Source: Elusimicrobiota bacterium (GTDB lineage Bacteria > Elusimicrobiota > Elusimicrobia > Elusimicrobiales > UBA9959). From it: 15,526 nt of DNA. The position numbers and the translations under genes are program-made. The notes beneath the pieces are model-generated. The model was not told where the DNA came from. It made no database searches and worked only from the letters and a program-made list of their open reading frames with translations. The stretch lies in NCBI GenBank assembly GCA_003450815.1, contig DMES01000043.1, forward strand, positions 1 to 15,526, given 5' to 3'. Of this stretch, positions 1-7,175 are shown one piece after another (position 1 is the stretch's first letter; every line of letters starts with the position of its first letter).

Positions 1-43
1 TCAATTTTAACCGGACAGCTGTGCATTTTTAGGGGATGTGAAA

Positions 44-61
44 ACGACAAGACGCTGTCGT
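44..61. repeat. Small perfect hairpin upstream of the transposase gene
   Basis: ACGACA (44-49) and TGTCGT (56-61) form a 6-bp perfect stem with the 6-nt loop AGACGC. It lies about 50 bp before the transposase start. Y1/HUH transposases recognise hairpins near their element ends, so this could be a left-end subterminal hairpin, but no tetranucleotide guide or target-site pairing was recognised. It may equally be chance. Confidence 0.3.
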
Positions 62-110
62 GATGATCTATTAAACTATATCCAGCGCAACCTTCAGAAC
101 GGAGGTGGAT

Positions 111-959
111 ATGGCCAGACCTTTACGTGTAGAGTATCCAGGTGCGGTTTATCACATTACCTCGCGCGGCAACAGACGCGCAAGGGTGTTCGTTAACGAT
201 AGGGACCGAAAGACATTTCTAAATATCCTCACTGAAGTGAACCGCAGGTTTGAAATCTGCTGCCATGCTTACTGTCTGATGGACAACCATTATCACCTGG
301 TGTTGGCAACCGCTAATGCAAACCTTTCCAGGGCAATGAGACAACTTAACGGCGTTTACACACAGACTTTCAACAGACTGCACCGGAAAGCGGGCCATGT
401 CTTACAAGGACGCTATAAGGCGATACTTATAGAGCGGGACGCGCATTTGCTGGAGGCCAGCCGTTATGTGGTAATGAACCCTGTCAGGGCCTGCATGGTA
501 AACAGGCCTGAAGATTGGGAGTGGAGCAGTTACCGTGCTACTGCCGGACTGGCGAAAGCTGGAAAATGTCTTACTATCGGATGGCTGCTTAGTCAATTCT
601 GCGATGATCCTGCAGTTGCAATGGCGAAATACCGTAAATTTGTGCTGGATGCCCCAGCGGGTCTCTTTACCGAGGGGGTTGACTCGGGTATAGCTTTCGG
701 CAGCAGGGAATTCGCTTTGTTTTGCGGCCTCCAAGCTCATGGCTGCGGAAACCTTAATGAAGTCCCCAAAGAACAGCGCTATATCGGGAGGCCTGAATTG
801 TCCCTGATAATGAGTGGACCGGGCATGAGGATAGAGAATATTTTAAAAGCGATTGAGGTTTACGGGTATACGCAGAAAGCGGTGGCAGACGTCCTTGGGG
901 TGCATTACTCGGCAGTCAGCAAGATGCTATCGCGGCAAATGTCAAGAATCAAGACCTGA
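111..959 (+). CDS. Y1/HUH transposase, REP-associated tyrosine transposase (RAYT)-like
   Basis: This 282-aa protein belongs to the IS200-like Y1 transposase superfamily, in the branch whose members typically begin MARPLR-EYPGA-YH-TSRGN. The enzymes nick single-stranded DNA through a catalytic tyrosine. The HUH motif is visible as H60-Y61-H62 within CLMDNHYHLVL, and the likely catalytic tyrosine is Y119 in SRYVVMNPVRA. A C-terminal extension (about 240-275, containing YTQKAVADVLGVHYSAVSKM) looks like a helix-turn-helix, as in many solo RAYT-like genes. The ATG at 111 is preferred to the GTG at 105, because GGAGG at 101-105 overlaps the GTG but sits 5 nt before the ATG. The reading frame is intact. 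The gene converges on atpC and the two 3' ends overlap by 11 bp. No partner gene or full inverted repeats were seen. Whether it moves itself or acts on dispersed REP-like repeats cannot be told from sequence alone. Confidence 0.88.
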   Translation: MARPLRVEYPGAVYHITSRGNRRARVFVNDRDRKTFLNILTEVNRRFEICCHAYCLMDNHYHLVLATANANLSRAMRQLNGVYTQTFNRLHRKAGHVLQGRYKAILIERDAHLLEASRYVVMNPVRACMVNRPEDWEWSSYRATAGLAKAGKCLTIGWLLSQFCDDPAVAMAKYRKFVLDAPAGLFTEGVDSGIAFGSREFALFCGLQAHGCGNLNEVPKEQRYIGRPELSLIMSGPGMRIENILKAIEVYGYTQKAVADVLGVHYSAVSKMLSRQMSRIKT

Positions 960-965
960 CCCCTT
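943..965. mobile_element. Probable right end of the transposase element, forming the atpC 3' end
   Basis: The segment containing AAGACCTGACCCC carries the stop codon of the transposase (TGA 957-959) on + and the stop codon of atpC (TGA, 951-949) on -. Read in the atpC direction it supplies the residues GVRS and the stop after ...EYRRKK. Epsilon subunits commonly end soon after a basic stretch like this, so the transposase element probably inserted at or near the natural atpC end and replaced its last codons. The exact boundary and any matching left end are not visible. Confidence 0.45.
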
Positions 966-1377
966 TCTTGCGGCGGTACTCGGCTATTTTTAGGCGCACG
1001 GCTGCGCGCTTAAGCGCGGACAGGGCGGAATCCAGCTCAATCGCGTCGCCTTTCACATTCAGCGCGTCCTTGGCTTTGCGGTAGGCCTGGCGGGCGCGTT
1101 CTTCATCTATCTCTTTGGCAAGCTCAGCTGCTTCGGCAAGCACTAAAACATGGTTTTTGTTTATCTCGGCAAATCCGCTCATCACAGAAAACTCGCCATG
1201 TTCCCTGCCTGACTTATAGTGAAGCAGACCCTCTTTAAGCTGTACCACCGTGGAAATGTGGCCTGGCAAAACGCCAAGCTCTCCCTCAAACGCCGGGAGG
1301 CAAACGAAGGAAACTTCCTTGTCCGCGAACACGGCTTTTTCCGGCGTAATTATGGAAAGCGATAATTTACTCTTCAT
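949..1377 (-). CDS. atpC: ATP synthase F1 subunit epsilon
   Basis: This 142-aa epsilon subunit belongs to the central stalk of F1. It binds gamma and the c-ring, and its C-terminal helices can restrain ATP hydrolysis. The N-terminal beta-sandwich is recognisable in SIITPEKAVFADKEVSFVCLP and GELGVLPGHI. The C-terminal helical hairpin spans roughly 85-137, with the typical run ALSALKRAAVRLKIAEYRRKK. Length is normal (E. coli 139 aa). An AAAGGGG ribosome binding site lies upstream of the ATG. It is the last gene of the atp operon, 145 bp after atpD. The last four residues (GVRS) and the stop codon lie in sequence shared with the 3' end of the convergent transposase gene, so the native tail has probably been exchanged. 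Function should not suffer, because the domain itself is complete. Confidence 0.95.
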   Translation of the reverse strand: MKSKLSLSIITPEKAVFADKEVSFVCLPAFEGELGVLPGHISTVVQLKEGLLHYKSGREHGEFSVMSGFAEINKNHVLVLAEAAELAKEIDEERARQAYRKAKDALNVKGDAIELDSALSALKRAAVRLKIAEYRRKKGVRS

Positions 1378-1406
1378 AAAAAACCCCTTTCATTCCAAAC
1401 CGTTTA

Positions 1407-1487
1407 GGGAACACCACGGTGGCGGGTTCCCCTGGCACTGTCCGTTACTAAGTTTGCTCCGCCCCAAAAGGCAAAGCAAGCTTTGCC
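1407..1487. repeat. Two hairpins in the atpD-atpC spacer
   Basis: The 145-bp spacer holds a GGGAAC/GTTCCC 6-bp stem (1407-1412 / 1426-1431) and a GGCAAAG/CTTTGCC 7-bp stem with a CAAG loop (1470-1487). Neither is followed by a U-tract in the operon direction, so they look like intercistronic mRNA structures rather than terminators. No periodic word array like those elsewhere in the operon is evident here. Confidence 0.5.
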
Positions 1488-1522
1488 ACTACAAAAATTG
1501 CAAAAAAACCTGGCCTTACCGC

Positions 1523-2938
1523 CTACTGCTGTTTCGCCCTTTCAAGAACATCCTCAATTGAGCCTGCCATGTAGAACGCCTGCTCCGGGATGTCGTCAAG
1601 CTTTCCGCTTAATATTTCGCGGAAGCTGCGTATGGTGTCTTTGAGCGGCACATACTTACCCGCCCTGCCGGTAAATTTTTCTGCCACAAAGAACGGCTGC
1701 GAAAGGAATTTCTGCATTTTCCTGGCCCGGTTAACGGTGCGTTTATCCTCGTCGGAAAGCTCGTCAATGCCCAGAATCGCTATAATATCCTGCAATTCCT
1801 TATAACGCTGCAGTATTTTCTGCACGGCGTGCGCGGTTTCGTAATGCTCGGCCCCCAGCACTTTCGGGTCAAGGATCCTGGATGTGGAATCCAACGGGTC
1901 CACCGCCGGATAAATGCCAAGCTCGGAAATAGCGCGTGAAAGCACTATGGTGGCGTCAAGATGTGTGAACACATTGGCCACGCCCGGATCGGTCAGGTCG
2001 TCGGCCGGCACATAAACCGCCTGTATGGACGTTATGGAGCCTTTCTGGGTTGAAGCGATGCGTTCCTCAAGCCAGCCGATCTCGGTTGTCAGCGTTGGCT
2101 GATAACCCACGGCTGAAGGCATACGGCCCAAAAGCGCCGACACCTCGGCGTTTGCCAGCACATAGCGGAAAACATTATCCAGGAACAGCAGCACATCCTG
2201 CCCCTTTGAATCCCTGAAATACTCCGCCTGGGTAAGTGCTGTAAGCGCCACGCGAGCCCTTGCGCCGGGAGGCTCGTTCATCTGGCCGTAAACCAAAGCG
2301 GTTTTTGAAAGGACCGTGCTGCCGTCGGAGAGTTTTGATTCCTGCATTTCGAGCCACAGATCATTTCCTTCCCTGGAGCGCTCGCCCACCCCGCCGAACA
2401 CGGAATAGCCGTGATGCTGACGCGCCACATTGTTGATCAGTTCCATGATGACTACCGTTTTGCCCACTCCGGCGCCGCCGAACAACCCAACCTTGCCGCC
2501 TTTCATGAAAGGCGCCAGCAAATCTATCACTTTTATGCCTGTTTCAAAAATTTCCGGTGAGGTTTTCAGCTCCGTCATCAGCGGCGGATCCCTGTGTATG
2601 GGCAGAAATTCCTTGGCGTTTACAGGGCCCCGGTAATCTTTAGGTTCTCCCAGAACATCTATCAGGCGCCCAAGGCAGGCCTCGCCCACCGGCACTTTAA
2701 GCGGGGCGCCTGTGTCCTCGGCTGGAAGCCCCTTGCCAAGTCCCGTGGTGGGCCCTAGTGTTATGGCGCGCACGGTATTGTCGCCCAGATGCTGTGCCAC
2801 TTCGGCAACCAGCACCGCCTCACGCCCGTCTTCCTTGTATTTTATCCGCAAGGCGTTATAAATGCCCGGCAGCTTGCCGGGGGCAAATTCAATATCCACC
2901 ACCGGCCCTATTATCTGCACAATTTTTCCAATGTTCAT
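1523..2938 (-). CDS. atpD: ATP synthase F1 subunit beta
   Basis: This 471-aa catalytic beta subunit forms the catalytic nucleotide sites of the alpha3beta3 hexamer, which make ATP from ADP and phosphate. Visible landmarks are the N-terminal barrel beginning MNIGKIVQIIGPVVDIEF, Walker A GGAGVGKT (154-161), GGVGERSREGNDLW with the catalytic Glu186 and Arg187, and the Walker B strand LLFLDN (Asp254). EVSALLGRMPSAVGYQPTL and the DELSDED form of the DELSEED lever (392-398) are also present. Length matches the family. A strong SD (AAAAGGAG, complement of 2947-2954) precedes the start. It follows atpG after a 143-bp spacer that contains an inverted repeat. One small oddity is ANAEV just before SALLGR, where AG[ST]EV is nearly universal. 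Nothing suggests loss of function. Confidence 0.98.
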   Translation of the reverse strand: MNIGKIVQIIGPVVDIEFAPGKLPGIYNALRIKYKEDGREAVLVAEVAQHLGDNTVRAITLGPTTGLGKGLPAEDTGAPLKVPVGEACLGRLIDVLGEPKDYRGPVNAKEFLPIHRDPPLMTELKTSPEIFETGIKVIDLLAPFMKGGKVGLFGGAGVGKTVVIMELINNVARQHHGYSVFGGVGERSREGNDLWLEMQESKLSDGSTVLSKTALVYGQMNEPPGARARVALTALTQAEYFRDSKGQDVLLFLDNVFRYVLANAEVSALLGRMPSAVGYQPTLTTEIGWLEERIASTQKGSITSIQAVYVPADDLTDPGVANVFTHLDATIVLSRAISELGIYPAVDPLDSTSRILDPKVLGAEHYETAHAVQKILQRYKELQDIIAILGIDELSDEDKRTVNRARKMQKFLSQPFFVAEKFTGRAGKYVPLKDTIRSFREILSGKLDDIPEQAFYMAGSIEDVLERAKQQ

Positions 2939-2954
2939 AAAATAAACTCCTTTT

Positions 2955-3068
2955 AGAGGCGTAGCAATCTAGATGTGTAGCAGTTTAGTAATCCAGAAGC
3001 ATAACCGTTCAAAAGTTGGAATTCTTTAAATTTAATCTTCCACTCTGCTATGCCTCTGTACATCTAAG
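2955..3068. repeat. Imperfect inverted-repeat element between atpG and atpD
   Basis: AGAGGCGTAGCA (2955-2966) pairs with TGCTATGCCTCT (3046-3057) at 11 of 12 positions. A neighbouring AGATGT (2971-2976) matches ACATCT (3060-3065). The arms also share recurring TAGCA and CTAGA-like pieces, so the element resembles the word-array elements in other gaps of this operon, though more degenerate. The 90-130 nt structure would sit between the atpG stop and the atpD ribosome binding site in the transcript. Confidence 0.5.
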
Positions 3069-3081
3069 TTCCCTTTTCCGA

Positions 3082-3978
3082 CTAGCCCCCGAGCGCTTCT
3101 GCGCCTCCCACAATCTCGTTCAGCTCGGTGGTGATCATGGCCTGGCGGGTTTTATTCATTTTGAGCGTGAGCCCTTCTATAAGCTCGGCGGCGTTTTTTG
3201 AGGCCGACTCCATGGCGTTCATGCGGGCGGCCAGCTCCGCCGCCTGCGACTCCAGCAGCACCCGGTAAAGCTGGGCCTTCAGCTGGCGCGGTAAAAGCGC
3301 CTCAAGCAGGCCGGCTTTTGACGGCTCAAAATTAAAATCTCCGCGTTTAACTTCAATGCCGCTTGAGAGCACGCGTTTTTGAAGCGGCAGCAGATCGCCG
3401 GTAACTATGCGCTGGGTCAGCATAGATTTGAATTCGTTATAAATGAGCGTGACGCGCTCAATATTTCCTCCCAGAAAAAGCTCTATCACTTTCCCGCCCA
3501 GTATTTCGGCTTTGGCGTAGTCGGCCCTGGGAAAGATATTTACCATTTCAAAATGCAGCTCAAGGTCAAGACCTTTCAGCCGTTTCAGGAAATCCCTGCC
3601 CTTCCTGCCCACCGCTATCACATATATTTTTTTGCCGCGATATTCCTTCAGCCACGCCAGCGCGGCTTTAAGCAGGTTGGTGTTGAAAGAGCCGCAAAGC
3701 CCCTTGTCGGCTGTCACCAGCACCAGGCAGACGGCGCCTGCCATGGTTTTCTCCTCAAACAGTTTATAAGCGGGAGACGCCTTAAAATCCTCCTCACCCA
3801 TTTCGCTATAAAGGTCTCCCACAAGGGCGTCCATTTTGTCGGAGAACGGCCTGGCGGATAAAATTCCAAACTGGGCCCGCTTTATGCGCGCCGCGGCCAC
3901 CATTTTCATGGCATAGGTTATCTGCTTAATGCTTTTAACCGAACCGATATGTTTTCTGATGTCGCGTATAGAAGCCAT
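3082..3978 (-). CDS. atpG: ATP synthase F1 subunit gamma
   Basis: This 298-aa gamma subunit is the rotating shaft inside the alpha3beta3 hexamer, transmitting rotation of the c-ring to the catalytic sites. The N-terminal helix has the family start MASIRDIRKHIGSVKSIKQI followed by TYAMKMVAAARI. The Rossmann-like middle contains LVTADKGLCGSFNTNL. The C-terminal helix is classical, with SRMNAMESASKNA-like residues (ARMNAMESASKNAAELI) and LNKTRQAMITTELNEIVGGAEAL. Length is typical. The start is fixed by this conserved N-terminus, but no Shine-Dalgarno is visible: the sequence before the ATG is CTCTCTAT, preceded directly by the GAGTTAT heptamer array. It lies downstream of the inserted epimerase gene rather than directly after atpA as is usual. 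Confidence 0.97.
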   Translation of the reverse strand: MASIRDIRKHIGSVKSIKQITYAMKMVAAARIKRAQFGILSARPFSDKMDALVGDLYSEMGEEDFKASPAYKLFEEKTMAGAVCLVLVTADKGLCGSFNTNLLKAALAWLKEYRGKKIYVIAVGRKGRDFLKRLKGLDLELHFEMVNIFPRADYAKAEILGGKVIELFLGGNIERVTLIYNEFKSMLTQRIVTGDLLPLQKRVLSSGIEVKRGDFNFEPSKAGLLEALLPRQLKAQLYRVLLESQAAELAARMNAMESASKNAAELIEGLTLKMNKTRQAMITTELNEIVGGAEALGG

Positions 3979-3983
3979 ATAGA

Positions 3984-4088
3984 GAGTTACGAGTTATGAG
4001 TTATGAGTTATGAGTTATGAGTTATGAGTTATGAGTTATGAGTCTGAAATCCTTCAACTCTTAACTCACAACTCTCAACTCATAACTT
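3984..4088. repeat. Heptamer inverted array (GAGTTAT)n between the epimerase gene and atpG
   Basis: On the + strand, 3984-3990 is GAGTTAC, followed by seven perfect tandem GAGTTAT units (3991-4039) and a partial GAGT. After a 10-nt loop region, 4054-4088 holds five contiguous 7-mers in the opposite orientation; on the minus strand they read AAGTTAT, GAGTTGA, GAGTTGT, GAGTTAA, GAGTTGA. The two arms can fold into a long hairpin in the operon transcript. In the degenerate arm the sixth base is always A or G, both of which pair with the U opposite it in RNA. The element supplies the last residue and the TGA stop of the epimerase gene (4080-4082) and ends about 6 nt before the atpG start. Confidence 0.9.
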
Positions 4089-4997
4089 CTTTTCCAGCTC
4101 TTTCACATAATCCGCTATGCCGTTTTCCAGATTCCATTCCGGCCTGTAATTAAGGCGGGTCTTGGCCCGGCGCAGGTCGGCATGGGTCCTGTTCTGGTAG
4201 AAAGCGTAGGGATTTTCTATATATTCAGGGGCCAGGTCCAGGCCCATAGCCTTATTTAAACAATCCACGACCTTGTTGAAATTCTCAGGATGGCCCGACG
4301 CCACATTGCAAACGCCGAAACCATCCGCGTCAAGGGCGTTAAAGTTTGCGCGCACTATGTCCTTAATGTAGACAAAATCCCTCATCTGCTCTCCAAATTT
4401 GAAAATACGCGGGCGCTTGCCCGCTTTCATCTGCAGATAAAGCTGGTACATCATGCTCGCCACTTTGCCTTTGTAGGCTTCTCCGGGGCCATATACATTA
4501 AAATACCTGAGCCCTGTCAGGGCGATATCTTTATGAGCGGACGCGAAATCACGCGCGACATTGTCCATTATGGCCTTGGAAAAGCCATAGACGTTCTCAG
4601 GCTCCGGCGCGGAATCCTCTGTCATGGGACATTTGCCGTTGCCGTATACCCCGGCCGACGAGGCATAAACCACGGTTTTCACCCCATACTGCGCGGCAAA
4701 GGCAAGCACCGCCTTGAAACCCTCCACATTCACCTGCATCATTTTTTTCTGGTCCATTACCGTGGTATCCGTAACGGCAGCTTCGTGAAACACGGCGTCG
4801 ACTTTTCCAACTTTGGCGAACCAGCCGGGGCTTAAAAGATCTTCGCCTATAACATCGCCCTCAAAACCGGATAAATTCTTAAAATGCCCGGAGGAAAAAT
4901 CGTCCAGAACCGTCACCTCGGCTTTACGTTCGCGCCTCAGCGCGAAAGCTATATTTGAGCCCACGAACCCGGCGCCGCCGGTTACAAGATATTTCAT
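4080..4997 (-). CDS. hldD: ADP-L-glycero-D-manno-heptose 6-epimerase-like SDR protein
   Basis: This 305-aa extended short-chain dehydrogenase/epimerase closely resembles HldD (RfaD), which converts ADP-D-glycero- to ADP-L-glycero-manno-heptose for the lipopolysaccharide inner core. The NAD(P)-binding motif GGAGFVGS is at 7-14, catalytic Ser113/114 lies in YASSAGVYG, and Tyr137-x3-Lys141 in NVYGFSK. RYFNVYGPGE (164-173) is followed by KGKVAS (176-181), matching the KGSMAS region whose Lys is the second catalytic residue in HldD. RDFVY and a C-terminal FYQNRTHADL match the HldD-like YQ-x-TQADL block. The ATG overlaps the atpA stop as ATGA, so translation is probably coupled. It is not an ATP synthase component and is out of place between atpA and atpG. 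A related nucleotide-sugar epimerase specificity cannot be excluded. Confidence 0.75.
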   Translation of the reverse strand: MKYLVTGGAGFVGSNIAFALRRERKAEVTVLDDFSSGHFKNLSGFEGDVIGEDLLSPGWFAKVGKVDAVFHEAAVTDTTVMDQKKMMQVNVEGFKAVLAFAAQYGVKTVVYASSAGVYGNGKCPMTEDSAPEPENVYGFSKAIMDNVARDFASAHKDIALTGLRYFNVYGPGEAYKGKVASMMYQLYLQMKAGKRPRIFKFGEQMRDFVYIKDIVRANFNALDADGFGVCNVASGHPENFNKVVDCLNKAMGLDLAPEYIENPYAFYQNRTHADLRRAKTRLNYRPEWNLENGIADYVKELEKKL

Positions 4998-6508
4998 ACA
5001 AAACTCTCTTTATATTGCGCCAGAGCGCCGGCCAGACGCTCTTCCAGCTCCTTGCCTATTTCTTTTTTTTCGGAAATATCGGCAAGCAGATTGGAGTAGT
5101 TTTCCTTCATGAACTGCGGCAGACCGGCCTCAAATTTCTTTACCTTGTCCAGGTCGATATTGTCCAGATAACCCCTGGAACCCGCAAAAAGGATTACGAC
5201 CTGCTCCGTGAGCGTGAGGGGGTGGTACTGATCCTGCTTGAGCAGTTCCACCATGCGCTCGCCTCTGCGCAGCTGGTCCAGGCTTGTCTTATCGAGGTCC
5301 GAACCGAATTGGGCGAAAGCCGCCAGCTCGTTGTACTGGGCGAGGTCAAGACGCAGCTTGCCGGCCACCTGCCGCATGGCCTTTACCTGCGCGGAGCCGC
5401 CCACGCGCGACACGGAAATGCCCACATTCACCGCCGGGCGCTGGCCCGCGTGAAACAGGGCGGATTCAAGATAAATCTGCCCATCTGTGATTGAAATAAC
5501 ATTGGTGGGAATATACGCCGACACGTCGCCCGCCTGGGTTTCAATAATGGGCAGCGCCGTTAAAGATCCGCCGCCGTTCTTGTCGTTTAACTTGCAGCCG
5601 CGCTCCAGAAGCCTTGAGTGCAGGTAAAACACATCGCCGGGATAAGCTTCGCGGCCCGGAGGGCGGCGCAACAGAAGCGACATCTGTCTGTACGCCTGCG
5701 CGTGTTTTGAAAGGTCGTCGTAAATAACCAGCGCATGCTTGCCCTGCCACAGGAATTCCTCGCCCATAGCGCAGCCGGAATATGGCGCGAGATATAAAAG
5801 CGAGGCCGGCTGGGAGGCCGAGGCGGAAACTATTATGGAGTATTCCATGGCGCCGTTGTCTTCAAGTATTTTCGCCACGCGGGCCACTGTGGATTCCTTC
5901 TGGCCTATGGCCACATAAATGCAGATCGGCCTTGTTTCCGGCGGCTCGTTTTTCTGGTTTATTATGGTATCTATGGCTATCGCTGTTTTGCCGGTCTGCC
6001 GGTCGCCTATTATAAGCTCGCGCTGGCCGCGGCCTATGGGGATCATAGCGTCTATGGCTTTAAGCCCGGTCTGCAGCGGCTCTTTCACCGGCTGGCGCTC
6101 CACCACACCTGGGGCAATTATTTCAACAGGCCGGCGTTTTGCCGTTTTTACCGGTCCCTTGCCGTCAAGAGGGTTGCCCAGCGCATCCACCACCCTTCCC
6201 ACAAGTTCCGGCCCCACAGGCACTTCCATCACACGGCCGGTGCGTTTTACCCTGTCGCCTTCCTTAATGCGGGAGTCGGCGCCCATTACCACAATGCCCA
6301 CATTTTCCCTTTCAATATTTAAAACCATACCGCGCACGCCGCCTTCAAATTCCACCAGTTCTCCCACCACCGAGCGCTCAAGTCCGTAAACCCTGGCAAT
6401 GCCGTCGCCCACCTGCAGCACCTGGCCCGTCTCGCTTAACTGGGTTTCGGGAACAAATTTTTCTATCCTGGTTTTAATAATTTCGGTTATCTCTTCTGGT
6501 CGTATCAT
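4994..6508 (-). CDS. atpA: ATP synthase F1 subunit alpha
   Basis: This 504-aa alpha subunit forms the non-catalytic nucleotide sites of F1 and donates the arginine finger to the beta catalytic site. The open frame extends upstream to 6577, but the true start is almost certainly the ATG at 6508 (MIRPEEITEII). It has an AAGGCGG ribosome binding site, and the upstream codons lie in a repeat element and are not alpha-like. Seen in order are the N-terminal barrel with VGDGIARVYGL, Walker A GDRQTGKT (168-175), SGCAMGEEF, YDDLSKHAQAYRQ, LLRRPPGREAYPGDVFYLHS, and SVSRVGGSAQ with the Arg finger R368. Length is standard. Its stop overlaps the start of the epimerase gene by 4 bp, and a 107-bp gap with an octamer inverted array separates it from atpH. 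Confidence 0.97.
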   Translation of the reverse strand: MIRPEEITEIIKTRIEKFVPETQLSETGQVLQVGDGIARVYGLERSVVGELVEFEGGVRGMVLNIERENVGIVVMGADSRIKEGDRVKRTGRVMEVPVGPELVGRVVDALGNPLDGKGPVKTAKRRPVEIIAPGVVERQPVKEPLQTGLKAIDAMIPIGRGQRELIIGDRQTGKTAIAIDTIINQKNEPPETRPICIYVAIGQKESTVARVAKILEDNGAMEYSIIVSASASQPASLLYLAPYSGCAMGEEFLWQGKHALVIYDDLSKHAQAYRQMSLLLRRPPGREAYPGDVFYLHSRLLERGCKLNDKNGGGSLTALPIIETQAGDVSAYIPTNVISITDGQIYLESALFHAGQRPAVNVGISVSRVGGSAQVKAMRQVAGKLRLDLAQYNELAAFAQFGSDLDKTSLDQLRRGERMVELLKQDQYHPLTLTEQVVILFAGSRGYLDNIDLDKVKKFEAGLPQFMKENYSNLLADISEKKEIGKELEERLAGALAQYKESFV

Positions 6509-6528
6509 TGCAAATACCGCCTTTAATA

Positions 6529-6603
6529 GAGCTGAAGAGCTGAAGTTCTGAAGCTCTGAAGTAAAATAAGGGAACAATCTTCAGCGCTTCAGCTCTTCAG
6601 AGC
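6529..6603. repeat. Octamer inverted array (GAGCTGAA)n between atpH and atpA
   Basis: Four tandem octamers on + (6529-6560) read GAGCTGAA, GAGCTGAA, GTTCTGAA, GCTCTGAA. After a 19-nt spacer, three octamers in the opposite orientation fill 6580-6603 and read GCTCTGAA, GAGCTGAA, GCGCTGAA on the minus strand. The two arms form an imperfect hairpin of about 24-28 bp between the atpH stop and the atpA ribosome binding site. It has the same architecture as the GAGTTAT element but a different word and an 8-bp period. Confidence 0.88.
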
Positions 6604-6615
6604 TTAAGCGCTGGT

Positions 6616-7173
6616 TTAAACCGCGAATAATTCTTTTTTAAGGCGCTCAAGGCGCCCTTTTAATGTAGCGTCTATCAGCAGATCGCCGATTTTTATTTCA
6701 AAACCGCCAAGCACCCGCCCGGACTCCGCCTGCGAGAGGCTGACTCTTTTGCCGGAGGCTTTAACCAGCAGTTTTTCAAGCCGCTTGAGCTCAGCCTCGC
6801 TCAGGCTATAGCGGGAACAGACCTCGGCCTTCATTATGGCACACCATGCCTCAAAAAGCCTTAAAGCTTCCTGTACTATTTCCTCAAAGAGGAAAAACCT
6901 GTTTTCTTTTACGAGAAATTCCAAAAAAGCGCGGGCGGGGCCATAAGCCGCGGAAGGCCCCATGATTTTTTCCAGAATTTCTTCTTTTACAGCGCCGTTG
7001 ATAACCGGATGCTCCAGCACTTTCCGGTAAGGCTCAACTGCGGAAAAGACCTTCTTCAACGCAGAGAGCTTGGCTTTTGCGGCCTCCTCAAGCTCATGAT
7101 TAAAATCCAGGCCGTCAAGGGCCATGTAAGCCCTGGCGTAGCGTTTGGCAAGCATCTTGTCGACCGATTTCAT
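6616..7173 (-). CDS. atpH: ATP synthase F1 subunit delta
   Basis: This 185-aa delta (OSCP-type) subunit sits on top of F1 and ties it to the peripheral stalk b subunits. The N-terminal helical domain starts with the family pattern LAKRYARAYMAL (8-19). The conserved C-terminal block LGGFEIKIGDLLIDATLKGR followed by LERLKKELF matches the delta signature. Length is normal (about 177-185 aa). The ATG at 7173 lies 2 bp after the atpF stop and has a GGGGA-type site in the atpF 3' end. A second ATG at codon 7 is possible. Expression is probably coupled to atpF. Confidence 0.94.
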   Translation of the reverse strand: MKSVDKMLAKRYARAYMALDGLDFNHELEEAAKAKLSALKKVFSAVEPYRKVLEHPVINGAVKEEILEKIMGPSAAYGPARAFLEFLVKENRFFLFEEIVQEALRLFEAWCAIMKAEVCSRYSLSEAELKRLEKLLVKASGKRVSLSQAESGRVLGGFEIKIGDLLIDATLKGRLERLKKELFAV

Positions 7174-7175
7174 TT

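Noticed and set aside
3379..3861. 160-codon + strand frame opposite atpG
   Set aside because: Fully antisense to a well-conserved gamma subunit, with no ribosome binding site or recognisable domain.
3984..4043. Tandem GAGTTAT units as a CRISPR-like array
   Set aside because: Units are only 7 bp with no spacers between them, and no cas gene is present.
6509..6577. Upstream extension of atpA by 23 residues
   Set aside because: The extension is read from the octamer array and lacks similarity to alpha subunits; the ATG at 6508 has a ribosome binding site and the normal N-terminus.
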